Positions 47,801 to 54,580 of a DNA stretch of 64,000 nt are shown in pieces. Position numbers and translations under genes: made by a program. How positions within the stretch are numbered: the first letter of the stretch is position 1; the number at the start of each line of letters is the position of its first letter. This DNA comes from CAZYBO01 sp964645205 (GTDB lineage Bacteria; Pseudomonadota; Alphaproteobacteria; Rickettsiales; SXRF01): the NCBI GenBank assembly GCA_964645205.1, contig CAZYBO010000001.1, positions 124,001 to 188,000 on the forward strand, in the 5' to 3' direction. The notes under the pieces were generated by a model, which saw nothing but the letters and a program-made list of their open reading frames with translations, was not told the origin of the DNA and searched no databases.

Positions 47801-47988
47801 TGGCAAGCCTCGGCTTCGTGCCAATGGCGCTCAATGTCGGCGCAGGTTCGGAAGTGCAGCGGCCATTGGCAACCGTGGTGATCGGCGGGATTATTTCTTC
47901 CACTATCCTTACCCTTCTGGTGCTTCCGGCGCTTTACCGGCTGTTCCATAAGGAGGAACAAGATTTCAAAGAGCAACTTAACCCATAA
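44830..47988 (+). CDS. czcA: CzcA-type heavy-metal RND pump
   Basis: 1052 residues, twelve helices and two large periplasmic loops. TM4 reads DFGLIVDGAVIIMEN, with D403, D409 and E416 at the positions of the CzcA proton/metal residues (D402, D408, E415 from memory). This marks a divalent-cation pump (Zn, Co, Cd or Ni), not a Cu(I) type. The ion is unresolved, but the CnrX-like sensor argues for Ni/Co. Confidence 0.93.
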   Translation: MILEQLIHFSIRQRWLIMIIVAGLSAIGVYSFGKLPIDAVPDITNVQVQINTEAPGFSPLESEQRITYPVETAIAGLPGLDYTRSLSRYGLSQVTVVFKDGTDIYFARQLIAERLQEVKSQIPEGLEPTMGPIATGLGEIFMFTIEPKEGARKPDGSEWTPTDLRELQDWVVKPQLRNLKGVTEVNTIGGFEKQFHVTPYPEKLLAYGLSIDDVMTSLARNNDNVGAGYIEKNGEQYLIRVPGQIKTIDDLSRIIVAQRDELTIRMRDVADVLMGEELRTGAATQNGKEVVLGTVFMLLGENSRDVSQRVAERLKEINRSLPSGVIAKTVYDRTTLVDRTIATVQKNLLEGALLVVVILFLLLGNIRAALITAAVIPITMLMTITGMVGNKISGNLMSLGALDFGLIVDGAVIIMENCLRRFGMEQHRLGRLLTKEERFSLASMATAEVIKPSLYGVIIITVVYLPIFALTGVEGKMFHPMAFTVVTALLAALLLSFTFVPAAVALFVTGKVEEKENLIIRKSREWYEPKLHYALKNAKKMALGGMVLVVLSGIGASRMGAEFIPSLDEGDIALHALRIPGTSLSQAVQMQKALEARIKQFPEVKEVFAKLGTAEVATDPMPPSVADAFVMLKDREQWPDPSKPKNVLVKEIEKAVKEIPGNNYEFTQPIQMRFNELISGVRSDVAVKIYGDDLDTLLEYGEKVEAVINTIPGAADAKTEQITGLPVLSIHPDRDALDRYGMNVADVQDVVEVAMGGKAVGQIFEGDRRFDLIVRLPEVLRNDMESLKRLPIPMPTTATDDPHPFGYVPLSEVASIEIAPGPNQISRENGKRRVVVTANVRGRDLGSFVAELQEAVRGKVELPAGYWVEYGGTFEQLISASKRLQIVVPMALLLIFGLLFTLFRSTRDSLIVFSGVPLALTGGVLALALRDIPLSISAGVGFIALSGVAVLNGVVMVSFIRKLLDEGLPLDQAITEGALTRLRPVLMTALVASLGFVPMALNVGAGSEVQRPLATVVIGGIISSTILTLLVLPALYRLFHKEEQDFKEQLNP

Positions 47989-47999
47989 AGGAGCAGATC

Positions 48000-48290
48000 A
48001 TGAAACACACCTTACTTATCGCAAGCACCATGCTGGCGCTTACTGCCTGCGCCTCCGAACCATCCAAAACCCTCGATCAAAAACTGGCGGAAGCGCGCAC
48101 TGTGGAAGATCGGAAGGAAACCCTGCGGCTCGCCTGCCTGAACGAGGCGGAATGGAGCGAGGATCAAAATAAGAAAAAGCATCGCTTCCATCGGCACCAT
48201 TTCAATAGTTATCTGAACTCGACCGAGGAAACCCGCCGTCTCAAGACATTGTGCCGGGAGATGACAGATAACTACGCACAGAAGGAGTGA
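48000..48290 (+). CDS. Small lipoprotein 1 of a tandem triplet, 96 aa
   Basis: Signal with lipobox LTAC, then TLDQKLAEARTVEDRKETLR, a cysteine in LACLNEA, a basic HRFHRHHF patch and LCREM near the end. The layout TL-x-x-KL, Cys, then C-x-x-M recurs in the next two genes. Placed right after czcA, so probably part of the efflux operon. Function unknown. Confidence 0.65.
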   Translation: MKHTLLIASTMLALTACASEPSKTLDQKLAEARTVEDRKETLRLACLNEAEWSEDQNKKKHRFHRHHFNSYLNSTEETRRLKTLCREMTDNYAQKE

Positions 48291-48293
48291 TTT

Positions 48294-48545
48294 ATGAGTA
48301 TCAAACCCTATTTGCTGATTCCCATAATGGCGTTGAGCTTGAGCGCCTGCATTAAGGCTCCGACGCTTGAAGAGCGCCTTTCCGACAAAACTGGTGCGGA
48401 ACGCGAAAAGGAAGCCTATCACACCTGCCTCGAAACCGCCCGCCGTAAAATCCCCGGAGGACATTCCGGCAACTATATCGGCCACGAAACCCGCGCATGG
48501 ACGCTTTGCGACGCCATGCACGAAACCAACCTAGCTCAGGAGTAA
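48294..48545 (+). CDS. Small lipoprotein 2 of a tandem triplet, 83 aa
   Basis: Lipobox LSAC, then TLEERLSDKTGAEREKEAYH, TCLETA and WTLCDAMHE. It is related to the genes on both sides but shorter in the middle. GGAG stands upstream inside the end of the preceding gene. Spacing of 3 bases indicates one message. Confidence 0.65.
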   Translation: MSIKPYLLIPIMALSLSACIKAPTLEERLSDKTGAEREKEAYHTCLETARRKIPGGHSGNYIGHETRAWTLCDAMHETNLAQE

Positions 48546-48549
48546 TACT

Positions 48550-48828
48550 ATGAAACACCGTACAACGATTGCACTTTCCCTGATCGCCGCCGTTGCGCTG
48601 GCCGGCTGCACCACCAGCTACCGCGAAACGCTGGAGCAGAAACTGGAAGGAAAAAACCAGAGCGAACGACGCGCGATTCTCGCTCAGGAGTGCAGCCAGG
48701 AAATTCAAAAAGGTTTGAAACCAGAAAACGAATCTAACGTGCGGCATTTCGAGAATATGAGAAAAATCTGCGAAGAAATGACGGGCCGGAAGATCAACGT
48801 TTCTTCTCCCTCCGCCGCCCGTAACTAA
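48550..48828 (+). CDS. Small lipoprotein 3 of a tandem triplet, 92 aa
   Basis: Lipobox LAGC, then TLEQKLEGKNQSERRAILAQ, ECSQEI and MRKICEEMTG. Third member of the family; the middle and tail differ. CTCAGGAG precedes ATG. Two conserved cysteines beyond the lipobox suggest a disulfide or metal site. Confidence 0.65.
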   Translation: MKHRTTIALSLIAAVALAGCTTSYRETLEQKLEGKNQSERRAILAQECSQEIQKGLKPENESNVRHFENMRKICEEMTGRKINVSSPSAARN

Positions 48829-48853
48829 AGGTAGCAAGTAACTAAGGTACGAA

Positions 48854-49504
48854 ATGACGGATAAATGCTGCGAATCGGTAAAAAAGCCGGACGATTGCTG
48901 TGATATGCCAGAAGGCGATCATGGCTGGGATTGTCGTTATCGTCAGATTTTATGGGTGATTCTACTCATCAACGCTGCAATGTTCGTTGTAGAACTGAGT
49001 TCCGGTATCTATTCCGGTTCGCAATCGCTGCTGGCGGATGCGATTGATTTTTTCGGCGACGCCGCCAATTACGGCATATCGCTCTACGTGCTGAACAAAT
49101 CCGTCACCATGCGCGCCAAGGCGTCGCTGCTAAAGGGTAGTACGATGGGGCTGTTCGGCTTGTGGATACTCGGCAGTACGCTTTACAAGGCATTCGTCAC
49201 CGGCATCCCGCATGCGGAGGTTATGGGTGCGGTGGGATTTCTGGCGCTGATTGCAAACGTCACTTCCGCCGCGCTGCTGTATAAATATCGCAAGGGCGAC
49301 AGCAATCGTGAATCGGTGTGGATTTGCAGCCGCAACGACGCAGTGGGCAACATCGCCGTCATGCTGGCTGCCGCAGGAGTATTCGCCACCGGCACGAAAT
49401 GGCCGGATTTGCTGGTTGCGGCTGTTATGGCGGGACTTGCGTTAAACGGTTCTCGCCGAATTATCCGCAGCGCTCTGGGCGAATTAAGAACGGAAGGAAG
49501 GTAA
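48854..49504 (+). CDS. CDF-family cation efflux protein (short)
   Basis: 216 residues with six predicted helices. The N-terminus has cysteine pairs (DKCCESVKKPDDCCDMPEGD). TM2 has LLADAIDFFGDAANY and TM5 SRNDAVGN, the places of the transport-site acids in CDF exporters. The usual C-terminal cytoplasmic domain is missing. Context suggests export of a divalent metal. Substrate unknown. Confidence 0.8.
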   Translation: MTDKCCESVKKPDDCCDMPEGDHGWDCRYRQILWVILLINAAMFVVELSSGIYSGSQSLLADAIDFFGDAANYGISLYVLNKSVTMRAKASLLKGSTMGLFGLWILGSTLYKAFVTGIPHAEVMGAVGFLALIANVTSAALLYKYRKGDSNRESVWICSRNDAVGNIAVMLAAAGVFATGTKWPDLLVAAVMAGLALNGSRRIIRSALGELRTEGR

Positions 49505-49508
49505 TTAA

Positions 49509-49850
49509 ATGGGCTATTTTCTTATCAAAACCCTCATTACCGCGCTTATTGTCGCTGCCGTGTCGGAACTGGCGCGGCGCTACACCGTATGGGCGGCGCT
49601 GCTGGCTTCGCTGCCGCTAACATCGATCCTGGCCTTCGTCTGGGTTTATTGGGATACCAAGGACAACGGTAAAATCATCGAACTGTCCTATTCCGTATTC
49701 TGGCTGGTATTCCCCTCGCTGGCATTTTTCCTGATCCTGCCCTTTCTGCTCAAGCAAGGACTCGCTTTTCCGTGGGCGATGGCGGGAGCGATAGCGGCGA
49801 TGGCCGCGCTCTACGGCGCAGGTGTGTGGCTGTACCAACAAATCGCTTGA
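49509..49850 (+). CDS. DUF3147-like membrane protein, 113 aa
   Basis: Four predicted helices. It opens with IKTLITALIVAAVSELARRY and has LPLTSILAFVWVYWDT, as in DUF3147 proteins seen near efflux systems. Function unknown. It ends the czc-like operon; its last codons overlap the -35 of the MerR-type promoter that follows. Confidence 0.7.
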   Translation: MGYFLIKTLITALIVAAVSELARRYTVWAALLASLPLTSILAFVWVYWDTKDNGKIIELSYSVFWLVFPSLAFFLILPFLLKQGLAFPWAMAGAIAAMAALYGAGVWLYQQIA

Positions 49851-49878
49851 CCCTGCACCATAGTCCAGGGTGTAGACT
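49847..49878 (+). promoter_or_regulatory. MerR-type metal-responsive promoter
   Basis: TTGACC (49847-49852) and TAGACT (49873-49878) are 20 bases apart, the stretched spacing of MerR-family promoters. The dyad ACCCTG (49850-49855) and CAGGGT (49866-49871) fills the spacer. It reads toward the Fnr-type gene at 49992. Confidence 0.7.
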
Positions 49879-49991
49879 CCCGGCATCGGAAAGGTTATTA
49901 TCCGGCTGAAAATACTTGGATAAATTTCTGAGGGATATCCCTTTTTCATGCGTATGAGAGAGGGTGTATTGTAACATGAATAAAGGGCGGC

Positions 49992-50720
49992 ATGGCGCTG
50001 GAACAGTCTACAGTTCGTGAATTGATCGCTTCCGTCCCGCTGTTTTCGGATTTCGAGACGGCGGAGCTGGAGGCGTTTGTCAAACGCTGCCAGGTGACGG
50101 AACCCGGCAAAGGCGATCTGTTGTTCGTGCAGGGAGCCGCCGCCGCTTTTCTCTACGCCGTGCTTTCGGGCTGGATCAAGCTGTTCCGCGAAACCGGCGA
50201 CGGGCACGAGGCGATAGCGGGACTCTGCACACACGGCGACCTGTTCGGCGAGGCGGTCTTGTATCAGGGGTCGCATTATCCGTTCGGCGCGCAGGTGGCG
50301 GAAGATGCGGTGGTGCTGCGTATTCCGGCCGAAGCGGTGCGCGAGCGGGTGCGCGCTAACAGCGCCTTCGCCGAGCGGCTGATCCGGGTCATCGCGCAGC
50401 GCCTGAATGCGCTGGAACTGCATACGGAGCATCTGACGGTGATGTCCGCGCCGCAGCGCGTGGGTTGCTACCTGCTGAAGCTCTGCCACGCCAAGCCCGA
50501 AACCCGGCAGGTCGGCGTTCTTCTGCCTTACGATAAGACGCTGGTGGCCACATTCCTCGGCATGAAGCTGGAAACCTTCTCCCGTTCGCTGCATCAGCTT
50601 AAGCCGGTTGGCGTCGAGGTGAACGGCCCGACTGTCACCATCGCCGATGTGCAGAAACTACAGAAATATGTCTGCGGTAGCTGCTCAACCATACCGGAAG
50701 AATGCGATAAGGAATCATAG
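49992..50720 (+). CDS. Crp/Fnr regulator with C-terminal cysteine cluster, copy 2
   Basis: 242 residues, clearly related to the regulator at 27590-28315. It shares AGLCTHGDLFGEAVLY, RVGCYLLKLC and a recognition helix KLETFSRSLHQL with the FNR-like E-x-x-S-R. The C-terminus holds C228-x2-C231-x6-C238; no N-terminal cluster. It likely binds TTGAT-type boxes such as those at 51232 and 51456. The MerR-type promoter about 110 bases upstream suggests metal induction. AAAGG precedes ATG. Confidence 0.85.
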   Translation: MALEQSTVRELIASVPLFSDFETAELEAFVKRCQVTEPGKGDLLFVQGAAAAFLYAVLSGWIKLFRETGDGHEAIAGLCTHGDLFGEAVLYQGSHYPFGAQVAEDAVVLRIPAEAVRERVRANSAFAERLIRVIAQRLNALELHTEHLTVMSAPQRVGCYLLKLCHAKPETRQVGVLLPYDKTLVATFLGMKLETFSRSLHQLKPVGVEVNGPTVTIADVQKLQKYVCGSCSTIPEECDKES

Positions 50721-50734
50721 AACGGATAACGGCT

Positions 50735-51157
50735 TTACAGCGCCATGCGGCCGGCGATACCCTGCGCCAGTTCATGGGCGCTTTTTCCGGCGATATCATC
50801 GAAGATTTCAGCGATTACCCGGTTATGCGCGGCGAGGCTTAACCGGCGTTTGACCGACTTCAACGCCGCTTCCGGCCCGATCAGCACCAGCCCGCTGTAA
50901 TGGCCGCAGGCCAGCGACTTATCCAAATACCTCACCAGTTCCTCCACCGACGTTGCCGTTTTGCTGCAACAGCAGCCCATCGACAGCGGCTCGATCGGTT
51001 GCCCCAGACGCTGCACGAACAGATGCACCGTATGCTCGTCGAGCGCGACGATCCAGATGACGGCGCTGCCGAGCGGCTTCTCCGCCGAGGCAGGCGCGCA
51101 ATGCTGCCCGCAGCTTGCCTTCGCCGACGATTGGGAACCGCATGATTTCGTGTTCAT
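50735..51157 (-). CDS. Host-attachment-like (baeRF-type) protein, copy 2
   Basis: 140 residues. A Cys-containing head (KSCGSQSSAKASCGQHC) precedes SAVIWIVALDEHTVHLFVQR, then HYSGLVLIGPEAALKSVKRR and NRVIAEIFDDIA, the layout of copy 1 at 27204-27593. An extra GCCCS cluster lies mid-protein. It converges on Fnr copy 2 with 14 bases between. The FNR box at 51232 can serve this gene too. Confidence 0.65.
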   Translation of the reverse strand: MNTKSCGSQSSAKASCGQHCAPASAEKPLGSAVIWIVALDEHTVHLFVQRLGQPIEPLSMGCCCSKTATSVEELVRYLDKSLACGHYSGLVLIGPEAALKSVKRRLSLAAHNRVIAEIFDDIAGKSAHELAQGIAGRMAL

Positions 51158-51202
51158 AGCCCTTACCTATGCCAGCGGACTCAAATATCCGCGCATGTTT
51201 TT

Positions 51203-51274
51203 AAGAATACGGATAAGCCCTCGGGAATGATTTGATAAATATCAAATCCAACTGGCGTCTTGAACGCTTATTGT
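51203..51274. promoter_or_regulatory. FNR box serving two divergent genes
   Basis: TTGAT-AAAT-ATCAA (51232-51245) is a perfect palindrome. -10-like hexamers exist on both sides at about class II distance: TATTCT on the minus strand (30-35 bases from the centre) and TATTGT (51269-51274) on the plus strand. Confidence 0.7.
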
Positions 51275-51326
51275 CGGCGGCGCTTTGCTTTTGAAGCATC
51301 ATTAACTCTAACCGTAGGAGGACTTT

Positions 51327-51494
51327 ATGCAGCACGCCACTCTGAGAGCAAAACCTGTCCCGGCGATACCCACCCCGCGCGAAACCGCGTTATTTCTTCT
51401 GACATCTTCGCGCGAGGCGCCGAAGCGTGCCGCGGAATGGGATGAGGAAGAAGGTTTGACAAATATCAAATACTATTCCCCGACCGCCGATTAG
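51327..51494 (+). CDS. Small hypothetical protein, 55 aa
   Basis: Translation MQHATLRAKPVPAIPTPRET, then a region ending KYYSPTAD. AGGAGG precedes ATG at good distance, and an FNR promoter lies upstream, so expression without oxygen is likely. An FNR-like box (51456-51469) lies within its last codons. No family recognised. Confidence 0.55.
   Translation: MQHATLRAKPVPAIPTPRETALFLLTSSREAPKRAAEWDEEEGLTNIKYYSPTAD
51456..51469 (+). promoter_or_regulatory. FNR-like box upstream of merR
   Basis: TTGAC-AAAT-ATCAA, inside the end of the 55-aa gene and 62 bases before the merR ATG. It shares its core with the box at 51232. Confidence 0.55.
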
Positions 51495-51524
51495 CCTTGC
51501 CCCTGATAGACAAGGGTGTAGGGT
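51495..51524 (+). promoter_or_regulatory. Putative merR autoregulatory promoter
   Basis: The dyad CCTTG (51495-51499) and CAAGG (51511-51515) is followed by GGTGTAGGGT, similar to the end of the operator at 49866-49878. The -35/-10 spacing (TTGCCC to TAGGGT, 16 bases) is not the stretched type. Confidence 0.5.
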
Positions 51525-51530
51525 CACGAC

Positions 51531-51977
51531 ATGAAAAGGCAGACGGAAGATACATTGACGATCGGCAAGCTGGCGGAGGAGTGCGGGGTCACCATCGACA
51601 CTATCCGCTATTACGAGCGCTTCAAGCTGATGCAGGCACAGGGGCGCTCGAAGGCGGGCTACCGGCTTTATGCGCCGGAAAGCGTGCGTCGGTTGAGTTT
51701 TATCAAGCGCAGCAAGGAGCTGGGCTTCACGCTGGACGAAATCCGCAAGCTGCTGGCGCTGAAATCCTCGAAAGACGCCACTTGCGCCGAGATGCTGGAG
51801 CGTACGCATGCCAAGGTCGAGGAAGCTAAAAGACAAGTAAAGGAATTGTCGCGTGTTGAATCAGCGTTAACTAAATTGGCCAAGGCCTGTCCCGGCGGCG
51901 ACATCCCAATCGGTAAATGTCCGATTCTGAATCATCTGTATCCAGATAAAATTAACCAGAAATATTGTGAGGGATAG
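51531..51977 (+). CDS. MerR-family metal regulator (ZntR/PbrR-like cysteine set)
   Basis: 148 residues. The HTH (LTIGKLAEECGVTIDTIRYY, ERFKLM) and RLYAPESVRRLSFIKRSKEL region are typical. Metal ligands C85, C120 and C130 (ACPGGDIPIGKC) keep the spacing of ZntR C79, C114, C124 as I recall it. A Cys at the C85 place is the mark of divalent sensors; Cu(I) sensors such as CueR have Ser. Yet the next genes encode a Cu/Ag exporter. It may act at 49847-49878 and 51495-51524. Confidence 0.88.
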   Translation: MKRQTEDTLTIGKLAEECGVTIDTIRYYERFKLMQAQGRSKAGYRLYAPESVRRLSFIKRSKELGFTLDEIRKLLALKSSKDATCAEMLERTHAKVEEAKRQVKELSRVESALTKLAKACPGGDIPIGKCPILNHLYPDKINQKYCEG

Positions 51978-51978
51978 C

Positions 51979-52041
51979 ATGAAATCCTTCGTATTACTTT
52001 GCAGTGCCTTATTAATTCCTTCAGAGAGAGCTGAAACATGA
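51979..52041 (+). CDS. Possible 20-codon leader ORF before cusC
   Basis: ATG 51979 opens MKSFVLLCSALLIPSERAET and ends in a TGA overlapping the cusC ATG (ATGA). The start of the peptide resembles a lipoprotein signal, so it may be a decayed gene or a leader that couples translation. GAGGGATAGC stands upstream. Confidence 0.35.
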   Translation: MKSFVLLCSALLIPSERAET

Positions 52042-53435
52042 GAATCATCTGGTTCGCCGGTTCGATATGTGCCGCTCTGATGCTGGTCAGTCCCGCCTAC
52101 GCCGAGTCCCTGACGCTGGAGGGATACCTGTCGCAGGTTCGTGAGGCAAACCCCGCTATTCAGTCCGCTCAGTTTCGCGCCAAGGCGTTTGAAAGTCGTG
52201 TTGACCCGGCGGGTGCGCTGGACGATCCGTTCGTTGCCATGGGTGTGGATGAAGTCGCCTTTGGAAGCGGCCCGGGGTACGCCAGGCGCTACCAGGTCAG
52301 CCAGGCCATCCCTTTTCCGGGAAAGCTGTCCACTAAATCAGCCATTGCCGAAGACCGGGCGAACTCCGCCAACAGCGATGCGGAAACCCTGAAGAGGGAA
52401 GTAACCGTTCTCGCCACCCAGGCCTTTTTTCGAGCCTATTACAACCAGAAAGCACTCGGCCTGAACAGCAGGCTGCAAGAAATCCTCAAAGGCACGATCG
52501 CCAGCACCAAGTCCCGTTATGAAACGGGAGACGAAGGGCACCATGACCTGCTGTTAGCAAAAATTGAGCTTTCCGAGCTTGATGTAGACAGGCTCAGGCT
52601 TCAAAGAGAGGAAAAAACATTACAAGCCGTCCTTAATGAGCTCAGGGAAAAACCAGCGGATACGCCGCTTGGCGACTTATCGGTAGTATTCTCCAATAAA
52701 GGCCTGGCGGAAAGCGACTTGCCGTTGCTGGAAAACCAGCCCGAACTCAAATCGCTGGATGCTTTCGTGACGCAGGCCGAAAAGGAAGAAAAGCTTGCTA
52801 AATTAGCCTATTATCCTGATTTCGTCATTCAAGGAATGGCGATGGATCCCAGTTCCAACATGATGGATGCCAGATCCAATTGGGGCATCATGGTGGGGGT
52901 CAATATCCCGCTTTATACAGTGGATAAACAATCCAAGCTGTTAAACGCCACCATACAGGACAAGAAGGCCGCAATCGAGGAAAGACGCAGCCTGGAGAAC
53001 CGGTTGAATACGGAGCTTGTTACCGCGAAGGAACAGCTTAAAACCGCAAAAGATGTCGTGGAGCTTTATAAAAGCACGGTGATGCCGACCACTAATCTGG
53101 CGGTTAGCAACGCGAAATCAAGCTATGCGGCGGGCAGCCTGCCGCTGACGGAGTATCTGGATACGCTTAAAGCGCAGCGCACGCAGGAACTGGAATATTT
53201 GGCGGCGCAAATCGATATTGAACTTGCCAGAACAAGACTGGAGCATCTTCTTTCCGCACCGCCGGTTCTACGGTTAGCGCCAACGAAACCCAGCCTTTTC
53301 GGAGGCCGGGGCATGAGCGGCGGCATGGGGTCTGACACCGTGAACATGGGCAGCGGAATGAGCGGCCCGACGCGGAAATCCAAAACATCTTCCGGGCCAA
53401 GCGACAGCGGCAACGCTGGAATGGGAGGAATGTAA
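52038..53435 (+). CDS. CusC-like outer-membrane efflux protein with Met-rich tail
   Basis: TolC-family protein of 465 residues; signal peptide to AYA-E. It has LTLEGYLSQVREANPAIQSA and two long coiled-coil repeats. The C-terminal 40 residues are Met/Gly/Ser-rich (GMSGGMGSDTVNMGSGMSG and GNAGMGGM), unusual in this family and apt for Cu(I)/Ag(I). The stop overlaps the next ATG (TAATG). First main gene of the cus-like operon. Confidence 0.88.
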   Translation: MRIIWFAGSICAALMLVSPAYAESLTLEGYLSQVREANPAIQSAQFRAKAFESRVDPAGALDDPFVAMGVDEVAFGSGPGYARRYQVSQAIPFPGKLSTKSAIAEDRANSANSDAETLKREVTVLATQAFFRAYYNQKALGLNSRLQEILKGTIASTKSRYETGDEGHHDLLLAKIELSELDVDRLRLQREEKTLQAVLNELREKPADTPLGDLSVVFSNKGLAESDLPLLENQPELKSLDAFVTQAEKEEKLAKLAYYPDFVIQGMAMDPSSNMMDARSNWGIMVGVNIPLYTVDKQSKLLNATIQDKKAAIEERRSLENRLNTELVTAKEQLKTAKDVVELYKSTVMPTTNLAVSNAKSSYAAGSLPLTEYLDTLKAQRTQELEYLAAQIDIELARTRLEHLLSAPPVLRLAPTKPSLFGGRGMSGGMGSDTVNMGSGMSGPTRKSKTSSGPSDSGNAGMGGM

Positions 53436-54580
53436 TGCGCAACTTGTTTGTTTGTATTTTCTTATGCTTCAGCGCCAGCGCTTTTGCCCAGACACATAGC
53501 GGGCATGGCGGTGACAATGCGCCGCAGGCGAAAGCCGCTCCGGGCGGCAAGGTGGAATCCAAAACGGAAGAAGCGCGCGTTCCGATAGAAGTGCCCGTCG
53601 AAAAACAGGCAAAAATGGGGCTTAAGGTAGCAAAAGCGGAAAAGAAAAACGTTGAGCATACGATCCGCACCGTCGGCACGATCACGGCAGATCAGACGAA
53701 GGAAGCGCATGTTCACACCAAGATCAAGGGGTGGATTGAGCGCATTTACGCGGACTATGTCGGCAAGCCGGTGAAAAAGAACCAGCCGCTTTTTGACCTT
53801 TACAGCCCCGATCTGGTCGCCACGCAGGAAGAATATCTGGCGGCGCGGCAGCAAGGCGCGATTGGCCGGGAAATTGCCGCCACCTCGCGCAACCGGCTGC
53901 AATTATGGGGCGTTCCCCAAACCGAAATCGAACGGCTTGAGAAAACGGGAAAGGCCAACCGCACCGTCACGTTCAATTCCCCCGCCGACGGGTTCATCGT
54001 CGAGAAAATGGCAATTCAGGGAATGTATATTACTCCGGACATGCAGCTTTACCTCATTACCGATCTGTCGCGCCTGTGGATCATCATCACGCTTTACGAA
54101 TACGACGTGGCCGTCATCTCCGTAGGCGATGAAGCGGACATCAGCCTTCCTTATGACCCGGACAAACCTTTCACCGGAAAAATCAGCTATATCTATCCGG
54201 AAATCGAAGTGGAAACGCGCACCGCCAAGGCGCGTATCGAGGTGGATAATCCGCATCAGCTGCTCAAGCCGGGCATGTTCGCCAATGTCGAGCTTAAGAA
54301 AAATCTGGGCGAGTCCGTTGTCGTTCCCGGCGATGCGGTGATTGAGACCGGCAAAAGAAGTATCGTTTTCGTGAAGACCGGCGCTTCCCGTTTTGAGCCG
54401 AGAGAAGTCAAGGTCGGCCCCCGTATTGAGAACGGCTTCATTATTCTTTCCGGCCTTGAAGGCGGAGAAGAAATCGTCATAAGCGCCAATTTCCTGATCG
54501 ACGCCGAAAGCAAATTGCAGGCCGCGATTCAGAAAGGAACCCCTTCCCAACCTGGTCATGGCGAACATGGAAAAAAGTGA
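53435..54580 (+). CDS. CusB-like periplasmic adaptor
   Basis: 381 residues; signal to AFA-Q, then a His-containing head (THSGHGGD). The segment VHTKIKGWIERIYADYVGKP and LYSPDLVATQEEYLAARQQG is typical of CusB. Barrel and proximal domains follow. It bridges CusC and CusA. It overlaps cusA by 23 bases. Confidence 0.9.
   Translation: MRNLFVCIFLCFSASAFAQTHSGHGGDNAPQAKAAPGGKVESKTEEARVPIEVPVEKQAKMGLKVAKAEKKNVEHTIRTVGTITADQTKEAHVHTKIKGWIERIYADYVGKPVKKNQPLFDLYSPDLVATQEEYLAARQQGAIGREIAATSRNRLQLWGVPQTEIERLEKTGKANRTVTFNSPADGFIVEKMAIQGMYITPDMQLYLITDLSRLWIIITLYEYDVAVISVGDEADISLPYDPDKPFTGKISYIYPEIEVETRTAKARIEVDNPHQLLKPGMFANVELKKNLGESVVVPGDAVIETGKRSIVFVKTGASRFEPREVKVGPRIENGFIILSGLEGGEEIVISANFLIDAESKLQAAIQKGTPSQPGHGEHGKK

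Noticed and set aside
49925..49960. GGGATATCCC followed by T-rich bases as a terminator after the DUF3147 gene
   Set aside because: The palindrome is too short to form a stable stem once a loop is allowed.
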